Part shown: positions 1 to 6,204 of the stretch, one piece after another
Layout: each line of letters opens with the position of its first letter
How positions within the stretch are numbered: the stretch's first letter is position 1
Assembly: GCA_013812985.1 (NCBI GenBank)
Contig: JACCSN010000161.1
Location: 1-6,606 of the forward strand
Direction of reading: 5' to 3'
Length of the DNA stretch: 6,606 bases
Source: Hyphomicrobiales bacterium
GTDB taxonomy: Bacteria; Pseudomonadota; Alphaproteobacteria; Rhizobiales; Afifellaceae
Notes under the pieces: generated by a model
The model's input: only the letters and a program-made list of their open reading frames with translations
Told to the model about the DNA's origin: nothing
Database searches by the model: none
Position numbers and translations under genes: made by a program

Positions 1-119
1 TCGCGGTCGGCGATATCGATCTGGGTGAGCCCAGCCGCATGGGCAGCGTCGCGTGCAACGTTCCCGGCGCTTTCGCCATGACGAACTACCCAGAGGCGGA
101 TTGGCCAACGTTGTTGCAT
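1..119 (-). CDS. Histidine phosphatase family protein (phosphoglycerate mutase-like), N-terminal part only
   Basis: The first 39 codons of a gene start at an ATG (117-119) and run off the left edge. The peptide begins MQQRWPIRLWVVRHGESAGN. LWVVRHGES is the signature of the histidine phosphatase superfamily: a beta strand followed by the RHG motif (residues 13-15), whose His is phosphorylated during catalysis. The residues after it (NVARDAAHAAG, then TQIDIADR) fit the longer-insert bacterial subfamily rather than glycolytic GpmA; that is inference. An AGGA (minus-strand sense) lies 9 nt before the ATG and supports the start. It is co-directional with matB, 100 nt downstream of the matB stop. 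No convincing terminator or promoter was seen in that gap, so operon membership is undecided. Substrate is unknown; the family includes phosphomonoesterases and mutases acting on small metabolites or proteins. Confidence 0.82.
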   Translation of the reverse strand, partial: MQQRWPIRLWVVRHGESAGNVARDAAHAAGLTQIDIADR

Positions 120-219
120 CGGAAGAGTTCCTGTTAGCTGTAGCCGCTCAGCCTTGCACGAAGCGTAAGTCGACAATCTGAGGGGTCCGGATTAGCATCA
201 CAGATCGGAGCTTGAGAGG

Positions 220-1734
220 TCAGGCGAACAGCTCTTTGTGCTGTTCACGAAGGACGTTCTTCTGCACTTTGGCCATGGTGTTGCGCGGCAGTTCGTTGGC
301 GATGATCACCCGTTTGGGGAGCTTATAGTTGGCGAGGCGCCCGCGGAGCGCTTCGATAATCTCGGCTTCCCGCAGGGATGCATCCGGTTCAAGTACGACC
401 ACGGCAGTCACCGCTTCGCCGAAATCGGGATGCGGAACGCCGATCACGGCGCTCTCCAGGACTCCCGGCAGGCCATCGATCTCAAGCTCGACCTCCTTCG
501 GGTAGACATTGTAGCCGCCGCTAATCACCAGATCTTTTCCGCGCCCGAGTATCCAGACATATCCACGCCCATCGATCTTGCCCAAATCGCCGGTGATGAA
601 GAAGCCATCGCGGCGAAACTCGGCGCGTGTCTTTTCCGGCATGCGCCAGTAGCTGGCGAAGACGTTCGGCCCGCGCACCTCGATCGCGCCGATCTCGTCC
701 GACGCCAGCTCGCGTCCGGTCTCGGGATCGCATATCCGGACCTCGACGCCGGGGAGTGGCAGCCCGACCGAGCCGGGCACGCGATCCCCATCATAAGGGT
801 TCGACGTGTTCATGCTGGTTTCGGTCATGCCGTAGCGCTCCAGGATGGCGTGACCGGTTCGCTCCTGAAACGCTCGGTGCGTGTCGGCCAGAAGCGGCGC
901 GGAGCCGGAGACGAACAGCCGCATCCGCGCCGTCGCCTCCCGGGTCAAACCCGGATGCTGCAGGAGCCGCGTGTAGAAGGTCGGCACGCCCATCAGAACG
1001 CTCGCCTCCGGCATCCAGGCGAGCACTCCGCCGGGGTCGAATTTCGACAGGAAGATCATGCCGGCACCGGCCATGAGCGTCACGTTCGTCGCGACGAACA
1101 GACCGTGAGCATGGAAAAGCGGCAAAGCGTGGATGAGCACGTCATCCAGCGTGAATCGCCATGTTTCGACCAAAGCCTGTGCATTGGAGCGAAGGTTCTC
1201 GTGACTCAGCATGGCGCCCTTGGACCGCCCGGTCGTGCCGGAGGTGTAGAGGATGGTGGCGAGGTTATCCGGCCCGCATTCCACATCCGTCCAGTCGCCG
1301 GACTGGGTCTCCGCGCGGGCCGGCATCGAGCCGCTTCCATCAGCGCCCAGCGTTTCGACGCGCTTGACGCCACAGGCGCGGGCGATCGTTTCCAGCGCAT
1401 CGGCCTGTTCCGGACGGCCCACCACGACGGCTGGCTCTGAATCGCGAAGAAAATATTCGATCTCCACGAGCGTGTAGGCGGTGTTGAGCGGGAGAAACGC
1501 GGCGCCGGCGCGAAGGCACCCTAGGTAGAGGAACAGCGCCTCGGGCGATTTCTCCACTTGCACCGCGACACGGTCTCCTTGTCGCACACCGGACGATGCC
1601 AGCGCCGAAGCGTAGCGGGCGGAGATTTGGTCCACCTCTCCAAAGGTGAACCGGCGGCCATCCGACGCAATCAAGCACTGCTGACCTCTGGCGCGCTCTG
1701 GCGGAACGAGGCTGGAGAAGAGATGGTTCGGCAT
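220..1734 (-). CDS. matB: Malonyl-CoA synthetase MatB (ANL superfamily, AMP-forming)
   Basis: Cytoplasmic ligase forming malonyl-CoA from malonate, ATP and CoA through an acyl-adenylate; characterised MatB enzymes also take methylmalonate. At 504 aa it matches the length of rhizobial MatB and shares its recognisable N-terminus (MPNHLF against MSNHLF) and long blocks throughout. Visible motifs are the P-loop YTSGTTGRSKG (163-173), the HALPLFHAHGLF block (202-213), the adenine/acyl segment ERYGMTET (299-306), TGDLG (381-385), the hinge GRGKD (397-401), ISGGYNVYPKEVE (404-416) and the C-terminal catalytic Lys489. The residue before Lys489 is Ala (NTMAKVQKN), where relatives have Gly. The start is ATG at 1734 with a weak AAGG six nt upstream; the stop is TGA. 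It is the last gene of the packed cluster, 35 nt after the DUF336 gene. Another small dicarboxylate as substrate is possible, but overall similarity to MatB is strong. Confidence 0.93.
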   Translation of the reverse strand: MPNHLFSSLVPPERARGQQCLIASDGRRFTFGEVDQISARYASALASSGVRQGDRVAVQVEKSPEALFLYLGCLRAGAAFLPLNTAYTLVEIEYFLRDSEPAVVVGRPEQADALETIARACGVKRVETLGADGSGSMPARAETQSGDWTDVECGPDNLATILYTSGTTGRSKGAMLSHENLRSNAQALVETWRFTLDDVLIHALPLFHAHGLFVATNVTLMAGAGMIFLSKFDPGGVLAWMPEASVLMGVPTFYTRLLQHPGLTREATARMRLFVSGSAPLLADTHRAFQERTGHAILERYGMTETSMNTSNPYDGDRVPGSVGLPLPGVEVRICDPETGRELASDEIGAIEVRGPNVFASYWRMPEKTRAEFRRDGFFITGDLGKIDGRGYVWILGRGKDLVISGGYNVYPKEVELEIDGLPGVLESAVIGVPHPDFGEAVTAVVVLEPDASLREAEIIEALRGRLANYKLPKRVIIANELPRNTMAKVQKNVLREQHKELFA

Positions 1735-1769
1735 GCGGCGCCTTGCTCGCGGTGGCGTTGCGGAGAAGC

Positions 1770-2198
1770 TCAGTCTGTCTGGCCGGCAAGACCGCTCGCC
1801 TCGATTCCGGCGAGCGCCGCCGCCTCGTCATTGTCGGAGGTATCGCCCGAGATACCGACGGCGCCGAGGATCGCATTGTCGCCTTTGATCAGGACTCCGC
1901 CCGCAACCGGGACGAGCGCGCCGCCGGCCACATGAGTGACGGCCGCGACGAAGCTAGGCTGCTGCTCCGCCCGTTTCCCGATCGCGCGGGAGCCCATGCC
2001 GAGCGCGAGCGCGCCATAGGCCTTGCCATGCGCGACCTCGAACCGCTTGAGGCTGGCGCCGTCCTCCGCCGCGGCGGCTTTGATCGCGCCCCGGCTGTCG
2101 AGAACCGCGACGGCAAGCGGCTTCAGGCCGCCGCGCTGCGCATGGGCGAGCGCTTCGGCGACGATCGTCTGGGCGGCGGCGAGGGTGAGGTCGGGCAA
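1770..2198 (-). CDS. GlcG/HbpS family (DUF336) heme-binding-type protein, TTG start
   Basis: A 142-aa protein, the normal size for this family (E. coli GlcG, Streptomyces HbpS). Family hallmarks are a first helix ending in LAHAQRGGLKPLAVAVLD (17-34), a strand turn with DSRG (34-37), the helix AHGKAYGALALG (56-67), the VPVAGGVLI strand (97-104) and the closing block ILGAVGISGDTSDND (110-124) with conserved Asp124-Glu125. There is no signal peptide, so it is probably cytoplasmic. HbpS binds heme, and GlcG lies in glycolate operons with no settled enzymatic role, so a function here cannot be assigned; a small accessory or regulatory protein for the CoA pathway is inference. The only canonical start after the upstream stop is TTG at 2198, preceded by an A-rich GGAAAAAACC. 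It shares the reading frame of the CoA-transferase, from which it is separated by tandem stops (TGA TAG) and 13 open codons. It ends in TGA, 35 nt before matB. Confidence 0.85.
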   Translation of the reverse strand: MPDLTLAAAQTIVAEALAHAQRGGLKPLAVAVLDSRGAIKAAAAEDGASLKRFEVAHGKAYGALALGMGSRAIGKRAEQQPSFVAAVTHVAGGALVPVAGGVLIKGDNAILGAVGISGDTSDNDEAAALAGIEASGLAGQTD

Positions 2199-2240
2199 GG
2201 TTTTTTCCGGCTCTGGAATCTTGGGCTTTGGAACCTTCTA

Positions 2241-3455
2241 TCAGCTCTGCCGCGCGGCGCCGCCTGCAATCAGCGCGGCGATGTCCTCGGGCGCATAGCC
2301 CATCTCCGCCAGGAGCTCGCGTGTATGCTCGCCCAGCACGGGAGCGGGCCCGCCGGTGTGCCCGGGCGTGTCGGAGAATTTGATCGGCAGCCCGATCGCT
2401 TTCGTGATCCCGGCGACCGGGTGAACGATGTCGACGACCATGTCGCGAGCAAGCGTCTGCGGATCGCTGTGCATTGCGGCAATCGAGAGAACGGGGCCGG
2501 CCGGGACTTCGGCGCGCTCAAACGCGGCGAGCCATTCGTCGGTGGAGCGGCGTTTGAAGATCGGCGCGAGACGTTCCTGCAGAGTTGCGAGATTCTCCAT
2601 GCGCTTCCGGTTGGTTTGGAACACCGGCTCGGCGAGGAGCTCGGGCGCTTCGATCACGTCAATGAGGCGCTCCCAATTCCGTTGATTCGCCGCCCCGATA
2701 TTGATCCAGCCATCGGATGTCTCGAACGCCTGGTAGGGGGCATTGAGCGGGTGCGCCGAGCCCATGGGCACGGGAGAAGCGCCGGTGGCGAATGCGATCG
2801 CCGATTGCCAATAGGTATGGACGATGCCGGCTTCGAAGAGCGACGTGTCCACCCGCTGGCCTTCACCGGTCTGCAGCCGCCGGGCATAGGCGGCCACGAC
2901 GCCGAGCGCCGCCAGGATGCCGGCCGTAATATCGGTCACCGGAGCGCCCACCTTGACCGGCGGCCGCCCCTGCCCTTCTCCGGTGATCGCCATGAGACCC
3001 GACATGCCCTGGGCGATGAGATCGAACCCGCCGCGGTCGGCATAGGGCCCGGTGCGCCCAAAACCGGAGACCTCGCAGTAGATCAATCCGGGATTGTCAC
3101 GGCGCAGCTCTTCGTAACCGAGGCCGAGGCGTTCCATTGTGCCTTTCCGGTAATTTTCGATCACCACATCGGCCTTGAGCAGGAGCTTCCGCAGCGCCGC
3201 CTTGGCGGGCTCCTGCTTCAGGTCGAGCACGATGCCGCGCTTGTGCCGGTTCATCATCAGGAAAGCCGCGGATTCGCCGTTGATGTCGGGCGGCAGGAAG
3301 CGCCGGCTGTCGTCACCCTCCGGCTTTTCCACCTTTATGACGTCAGCGCCCATATCGGCGAGCATCAGCCCGCAAACCGGACCGGCCATGATATGCGCGA
3401 GTTCGATCACCCGCATGCCGCGTAGCGGCCCCGACGATTCCGCCTGCCGGCGCAT
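2241..3455 (-). CDS. Class III CoA-transferase, CaiB/BaiF family
   Basis: A 404-aa protein, the normal length for family III CoA-transferases, which move CoA between carboxylic acids through an aspartyl-CoA thioester. Motifs in order are the N-terminal MRVIELAHIMAGPVCG (14-29), GADVIKVEKPEGDDSR (36-51), NRHKRGIVLDLK (69-80), VIENYRKGTMERLG (98-111), SGFGRTGPY (130-138), the predicted nucleophile Asp175 in PVTDITAGILAAL (172-184), TGEGQRVD (196-203) and the C-terminal LGEHTRELL (374-382). An upstream TTG (3471-3473) would add six residues. ATG at 3455 is preferred because GGAAGGG at 3465-3471 lies 9 nt before it and would overlap the TTG, and because this ATG follows the crotonase stop by only 2 nt (TAG CG ATG). 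The stop is a tandem TGA TAG. Substrate is not evident; transfer between succinyl- or acetyl-CoA and the imported dicarboxylate fits the context. A racemase role, as in the related AMACR group, is the main alternative. Confidence 0.92.
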   Translation of the reverse strand: MRRQAESSGPLRGMRVIELAHIMAGPVCGLMLADMGADVIKVEKPEGDDSRRFLPPDINGESAAFLMMNRHKRGIVLDLKQEPAKAALRKLLLKADVVIENYRKGTMERLGLGYEELRRDNPGLIYCEVSGFGRTGPYADRGGFDLIAQGMSGLMAITGEGQGRPPVKVGAPVTDITAGILAALGVVAAYARRLQTGEGQRVDTSLFEAGIVHTYWQSAIAFATGASPVPMGSAHPLNAPYQAFETSDGWINIGAANQRNWERLIDVIEAPELLAEPVFQTNRKRMENLATLQERLAPIFKRRSTDEWLAAFERAEVPAGPVLSIAAMHSDPQTLARDMVVDIVHPVAGITKAIGLPIKFSDTPGHTGGPAPVLGEHTRELLAEMGYAPEDIAALIAGGAARQS

Positions 3456-3457
3456 CG

Positions 3458-4255
3458 CTAGCGGCCCTTCCAATTGGCGGGGCGCTTCTCAAGAAAGGCC
3501 TCAAGGCCTTCGCGAAAATCCTCGCTCGCATAGCAGAGCGCGATGAGATCGCCGCCATCGCGACGACCCTGGCGGATGCGTCGCAGCGCCTCCTTGGTCG
3601 CCCGCAGCGTCAGCGGAGCGTGGCCGGCCAGCAGCGTCGCGAGCTCCCGCGCCCGCTGCATCAGCGCCGGCTGGTCCGACACCACTTCCGACACCAGACC
3701 GATCGCCTTCGCCTCTTCCGCCTCGACGAGACGGCCGGTGAAGATCACATCCATGACCCGGCCGGATCCGATCAGCGCGGCAAGGCGGGCATAGTTCTCG
3801 AGCGACAGGCAATTGCCGAGAGTGCGGGCGATCGGGAACCCGAACTTCAGGCTCCTGGTTGCGATCCTGAGATCGCAGGCGGCGGCGATCCCCGCCCCGC
3901 CCCCGGCGCAGGCGCCGGCCATCGCGGCAATGGTCGGGGCCGCGCAGGTCTCGATGGCGGTCAGGACGCTCTCGATCCGCTGCTCGTAGGCTTGAGCGTC
4001 GGCTTCGGAACGAAAGTCGCGGAACTGGGAGATGTCCGTGCCGGCCGCGAAGGCGCGGTCGCCGCTCCCGGTGATGATCAGCGCCTTGACCGGTCCATCC
4101 GGACGCACGTCGCGGCAAATCTCGGCCAGCCGGTCATACATGGCGAAGGTGAGCGCGTTGCGAGCATGCGGCCGGTTCAGGGTTGCGATGGCTATCGCCC
4201 CGTCCGTCTCGAAAAGGAGCTCACCGGCCGCTTGCGTCGAAGGCGCTTCATTCAT
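3458..4255 (-). CDS. Crotonase-superfamily protein (annotatable as enoyl-CoA hydratase/isomerase) lacking both hydratase glutamates
   Basis: A 265-aa protein of normal length for the crotonase superfamily, whose members bind acyl-CoA and stabilise a thioester enolate. Visible features are TLNRPHARNAL (25-35), the first oxyanion-hole segment AFAAGTDISQF (68-78), the second, glycine-rich GACAGGGAGIAAACDLRIA (114-132), FGFPIARTLGNCLS (138-151), FTGRLVEAEEAKAIGLVSEVV (172-192) and the C-terminal EGLEAFLEKRPANW. By alignment with rat mitochondrial hydratase, Glu144 corresponds to Gly122 and Glu164 to Ile142, so ordinary enoyl-CoA hydration is unlikely. The His and Tyr of E. coli methylmalonyl-CoA decarboxylase are also not at the equivalent positions (Thr73 replaces the His). 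The superfamily and fold are clear, the reaction is not; decarboxylation, isomerisation, thioester hydrolysis or racemisation of the CoA ester are possible. The start is ATG at 4255, 21 nt after the DctM stop; the ribosome site is weak (GAG). The stop TAG sits 2 nt before the CoA-transferase ATG. Confidence 0.9.
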   Translation of the reverse strand: MNEAPSTQAAGELLFETDGAIAIATLNRPHARNALTFAMYDRLAEICRDVRPDGPVKALIITGSGDRAFAAGTDISQFRDFRSEADAQAYEQRIESVLTAIETCAAPTIAAMAGACAGGGAGIAAACDLRIATRSLKFGFPIARTLGNCLSLENYARLAALIGSGRVMDVIFTGRLVEAEEAKAIGLVSEVVSDQPALMQRARELATLLAGHAPLTLRATKEALRRIRQGRRDGGDLIALCYASEDFREGLEAFLEKRPANWKGR

Positions 4256-4276
4256 CGCTCGGCCATCAGCGAAGGG

Positions 4277-5560
4277 TCAGTTGTAGAAGTAGTCGACAAG
4301 CGCCATCGGGACCGGCGGCACATAGGTGACGAGAAGGAGCACCGCAAGCAGCACGCCGATGAACCAGACGTTGACCTTGGTGACTTCCCAAATCCCGACT
4401 TTGGCGACCGAGCAGGCGGCGATCAGGACGCTCGCTACCGGCGGCGTCTGCTGGCCGATGGCAAGGTTCAAGGTTACGATCAGGCCGAAATGGACCGGGT
4501 CGATGCCGACAGAATTGATCAACGGCATGACGATTGGCACGACCAGGATGATCGCCGCGGCCGAATGAAGAAAGAGACCGATGATCAGAAAGAAGACGTT
4601 GAGGATGGCGAGCACGACATAGCGGTTCTGGGTGAAATCCAGAATCGCCTGCGCGATCTTCTGTGGCACCTGCTGCTCGGTGAGGTAGACGCCGAGCAGA
4701 GCTGAAGCCGCCACCAGCAGCATGACCACCGCGGTCTGCACCGCGCCGTCGATTGCTGCCTTGTAAAGAAAGGCCCAGTTGAGCTCGCGATAGATCACGC
4801 CGCCCACGAAAAGGGCGGCGACAACGGCGAGCCCGGCGCCTTCGGTGGCAGTCACCAGGCCGCTGAAAATGGAGCCAAGGATGATGACCGGAATGATGAA
4901 CGCCCAGGCAGCGTCCTTAAAGGTCGCCCACACGCGGCGGAGCTGGAAGACTTCCTCCACGGGCCAGCCGAGCCGGCGCGCGAGCCAGTACGACATAGCC
5001 ATCATCCCGCCGCCGCCGAGGATGCCTGGCACGATGCCGGCGACAAAAAGCTGCACGATGGAGCTCCCTGACATCACGCCATAGAGGATCATCGGGATCG
5101 AGGGTGGGATGATGATGGCGAGGCTTGCCGCGGAAGAGGTTACCGCGGCCGCGAATGCGCGCGGATAGCCGCGGCGCTCCATGGCGGGTATGAGGATCGG
5201 CCCAATAGCAGCCACATCCGCCACCGCCGACCCGGAAATCTCGGCGAAGAACATCGAGGTGGTGATGTTCACCATGGCGAGCCCGCCGCGGATGAAACCG
5301 ACCAGGGCCGAAGCGAAGGCGATCAGCCGGCGCGAGATGCCCGAGGAATTCATGATGGCGCCGGCCAGGATGAACATCGGTATGGCGAGCAGCGGAAAGC
5401 TCTGGGCGCCCTCGTACATGACCAAGGCGACGTTGGGCAGCATATAGGCGCCCTGGGTCAGCAGGATGGCGACCGTCGCCACGACTGCAAGGGCGACAGC
5501 AATCGGCACGTTGATGAAAACGAGGATAACAAGGCCGAGAAGCATCAGGAAGAGGATCAT
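4277..5560 (-). CDS. TRAP transporter large permease subunit, DctM family
   Basis: A 427-aa, very hydrophobic inner-membrane protein, the expected length for DctM, which is the ion-coupled translocating subunit of TRAP uptake systems. Family signatures are an N-terminal membrane helix (about 1-19) with NVPIAVALA, PLLAIPMFILAGAIMNSSG (56-74), FAEISGSAVADVAAIGPILIP (105-125), SSAASLAIIIPPSIPMILYG (142-161), the re-entrant TATEGAGLAVVAAL (237-250) and GIDPVHFGLIVTLNLAIG then TPPV (352-375). The start is ATG at 5560, which overlaps the DctQ stop as ATGA. A longer frame opens at 5641 but would overlap DctQ by about 85 nt and prepend a basic, non-membrane leader, so it was not used. GLFLHSAAAIILVVPI (328-343) has His332 where many family members carry Asp. 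The substrate is probably a dicarboxylate, judged from the downstream matB. The stop TGA is 21 nt before the crotonase gene. Confidence 0.95.
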   Translation of the reverse strand: MILFLMLLGLVILVFINVPIAVALAVVATVAILLTQGAYMLPNVALVMYEGAQSFPLLAIPMFILAGAIMNSSGISRRLIAFASALVGFIRGGLAMVNITTSMFFAEISGSAVADVAAIGPILIPAMERRGYPRAFAAAVTSSAASLAIIIPPSIPMILYGVMSGSSIVQLFVAGIVPGILGGGGMMAMSYWLARRLGWPVEEVFQLRRVWATFKDAAWAFIIPVIILGSIFSGLVTATEGAGLAVVAALFVGGVIYRELNWAFLYKAAIDGAVQTAVVMLLVAASALLGVYLTEQQVPQKIAQAILDFTQNRYVVLAILNVFFLIIGLFLHSAAAIILVVPIVMPLINSVGIDPVHFGLIVTLNLAIGQQTPPVASVLIAACSVAKVGIWEVTKVNVWFIGVLLAVLLLVTYVPPVPMALVDYFYN

Positions 5561-6099
5561 GTCCGGCTCGTTCCGTGAGTCTCCAGAGCCTCGGCGAGTT
5601 CCGCCGCATCGGCGGAAATCCCCTCCCGCAGCCTGCGCCAATATTCTGGCAGGCTCAGCGCTTCGCAGATGATGAAGAGCACGGCGCCGATTGGAATGAC
5701 GGACTGGGTCACCAAGATGGGCACGCTCGGCAGGCTAATCAGGTTCATCCCCTGGAGCACCTGAAGCACCTGCCAGCCAGTCCAGGCGAGCAGCGCGAAA
5801 AAGGCGAAAACAACGATCTCCCCGACGACCGCGGCGGCGATACGCCAGCGGTACGGCATCGCGAGCAGGATCCCATCGAAGCCGATATGGCCGCGCTTCA
5901 GCGCCGCGAGAGCTGCGCCGTAATAAGTAATCCAGGCCAACATGATCGACCCGATCTCGTCATACCAGACGAAGGAGGCGCCTGCCTTGCGCCAGATCAC
6001 GGCGAACACGACGACCGTGGTCATGGCCACGATGAGAAAGATCAGCCAGATCTCGAGGATTCTCTCGATCCAGATCCGCAGGCGGGCCAAGGCTGTCAC
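5557..6099 (-). CDS. TRAP transporter small permease subunit, DctQ family
   Basis: A 180-aa membrane protein with four predicted hydrophobic helices (about 17-37, 50-67, 87-107 and 127-148), the standard DctQ topology. It forms the membrane complex with DctM. The family motif around WYDEIGSIMLAWITYYGAAL (45-64) followed by KRGHIGFDG (68-76) is intact. The C-terminal tail after residue 152 is polar and charged. The start is GTG at 6099 (GTG ACA GCC), chosen because a near-perfect Shine-Dalgarno lies 5 nt upstream. Its stop TGA shares bases with the DctM start (ATGA), implying translational coupling. It is separated from the binding-protein gene by 105 nt holding a stem-loop. Confidence 0.94.
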   Translation of the reverse strand: MTALARLRIWIERILEIWLIFLIVAMTTVVVFAVIWRKAGASFVWYDEIGSIMLAWITYYGAALAALKRGHIGFDGILLAMPYRWRIAAAVVGEIVVFAFFALLAWTGWQVLQVLQGMNLISLPSVPILVTQSVIPIGAVLFIICEALSLPEYWRRLREGISADAAELAEALETHGTSRT

Positions 6100-6104
6100 T
6101 TGGA

Positions 6105-6111
6105 CTCCTTC
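6105..6111 (-). promoter_or_regulatory. Strong ribosome binding site of the dctQ-type gene
   Basis: In minus-strand sense the site reads GAAGGAG, followed by TCCAA and the GTG start codon. The 5-nt spacing and near-perfect complementarity to the 16S rRNA 3' end fix the GTG start. It is the strongest ribosome site noticed among the gene starts in the window; the others look weak or coupled. Confidence 0.8.
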
Positions 6112-6143
6112 TCAGGTCAGGAGAGTGCCCGTGGGAAGTTCCG

Positions 6144-6176
6144 CCTGCGCGCCTCGCCGGAGCGTAAGCGCGCAGG
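6144..6176 (-). promoter_or_regulatory. GC-rich stem-loop between the binding-protein and DctQ genes
   Basis: A perfect 9-bp inverted repeat, CCTGCGCGC (6144-6152) and GCGCGCAGG (6168-6176), encloses a 15-nt loop that itself holds a 3-bp CTC/GAG pairing. In the transcript it lies 28 nt after the binding-protein stop codon. It is not followed by a U tract, so it is unlikely to be an efficient intrinsic terminator. The likely role, by analogy with other transport operons, is a 3'-end stabiliser or processing barrier that lets the binding protein be made in excess of the membrane subunits. That role is inference; the repeat itself is directly visible. Confidence 0.6.
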
Positions 6177-6204
6177 ACCACGGATCACTTCAGGCCGCGT
6201 TGAC

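Noticed and set aside
137..205. Possible terminator hairpins between matB and the phosphatase gene (GCTG/CAGC at 137-151; ATCTG/CAGAT at about 176-205)
   Set aside because: The stems are only 4-5 bp, the second has a loop of about 20 nt, and neither is followed by a T run, so they are expected by chance.
238..1440. Plus-strand open frame of 400 codons opposite matB
   Set aside because: Antisense shadow: no domain is recognisable and the minus strand encodes a full-length MatB.
1743..3425. Long plus-strand open frame of 560 codons opposite the CoA-transferase and DUF336 genes
   Set aside because: The translation has no recognisable domain, is rich in Arg, Gly and Asp as expected from antisense of GC-rich codons, and lies wholly opposite genes with clear family motifs.
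3456..3473. TTG start of the CoA-transferase six codons upstream
   Set aside because: The TTG overlaps the apparent Shine-Dalgarno and lies inside the preceding gene; the ATG at 3455 has good spacing and the usual family N-terminus.
4256..4276. Promoter in the short gap between the DctM and crotonase genes
   Set aside because: Only 21 nt, with no plausible -35/-10 pair; it reads as an ordinary intra-operon gap.
3620..4705. Plus-strand open frame of 361 codons opposite the crotonase and DctM genes
   Set aside because: It spans the boundary of two well-supported minus-strand genes, and its His/Asp/Arg-rich translation resembles no family known to me.
5561..5641. Upstream extension of the DctM frame to an alternative start
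   Set aside because: It would overlap DctQ by about 85 nt and add a basic, non-membrane leader; the ATGA overlap start at 5560 gives the normal DctM N-terminus and length.
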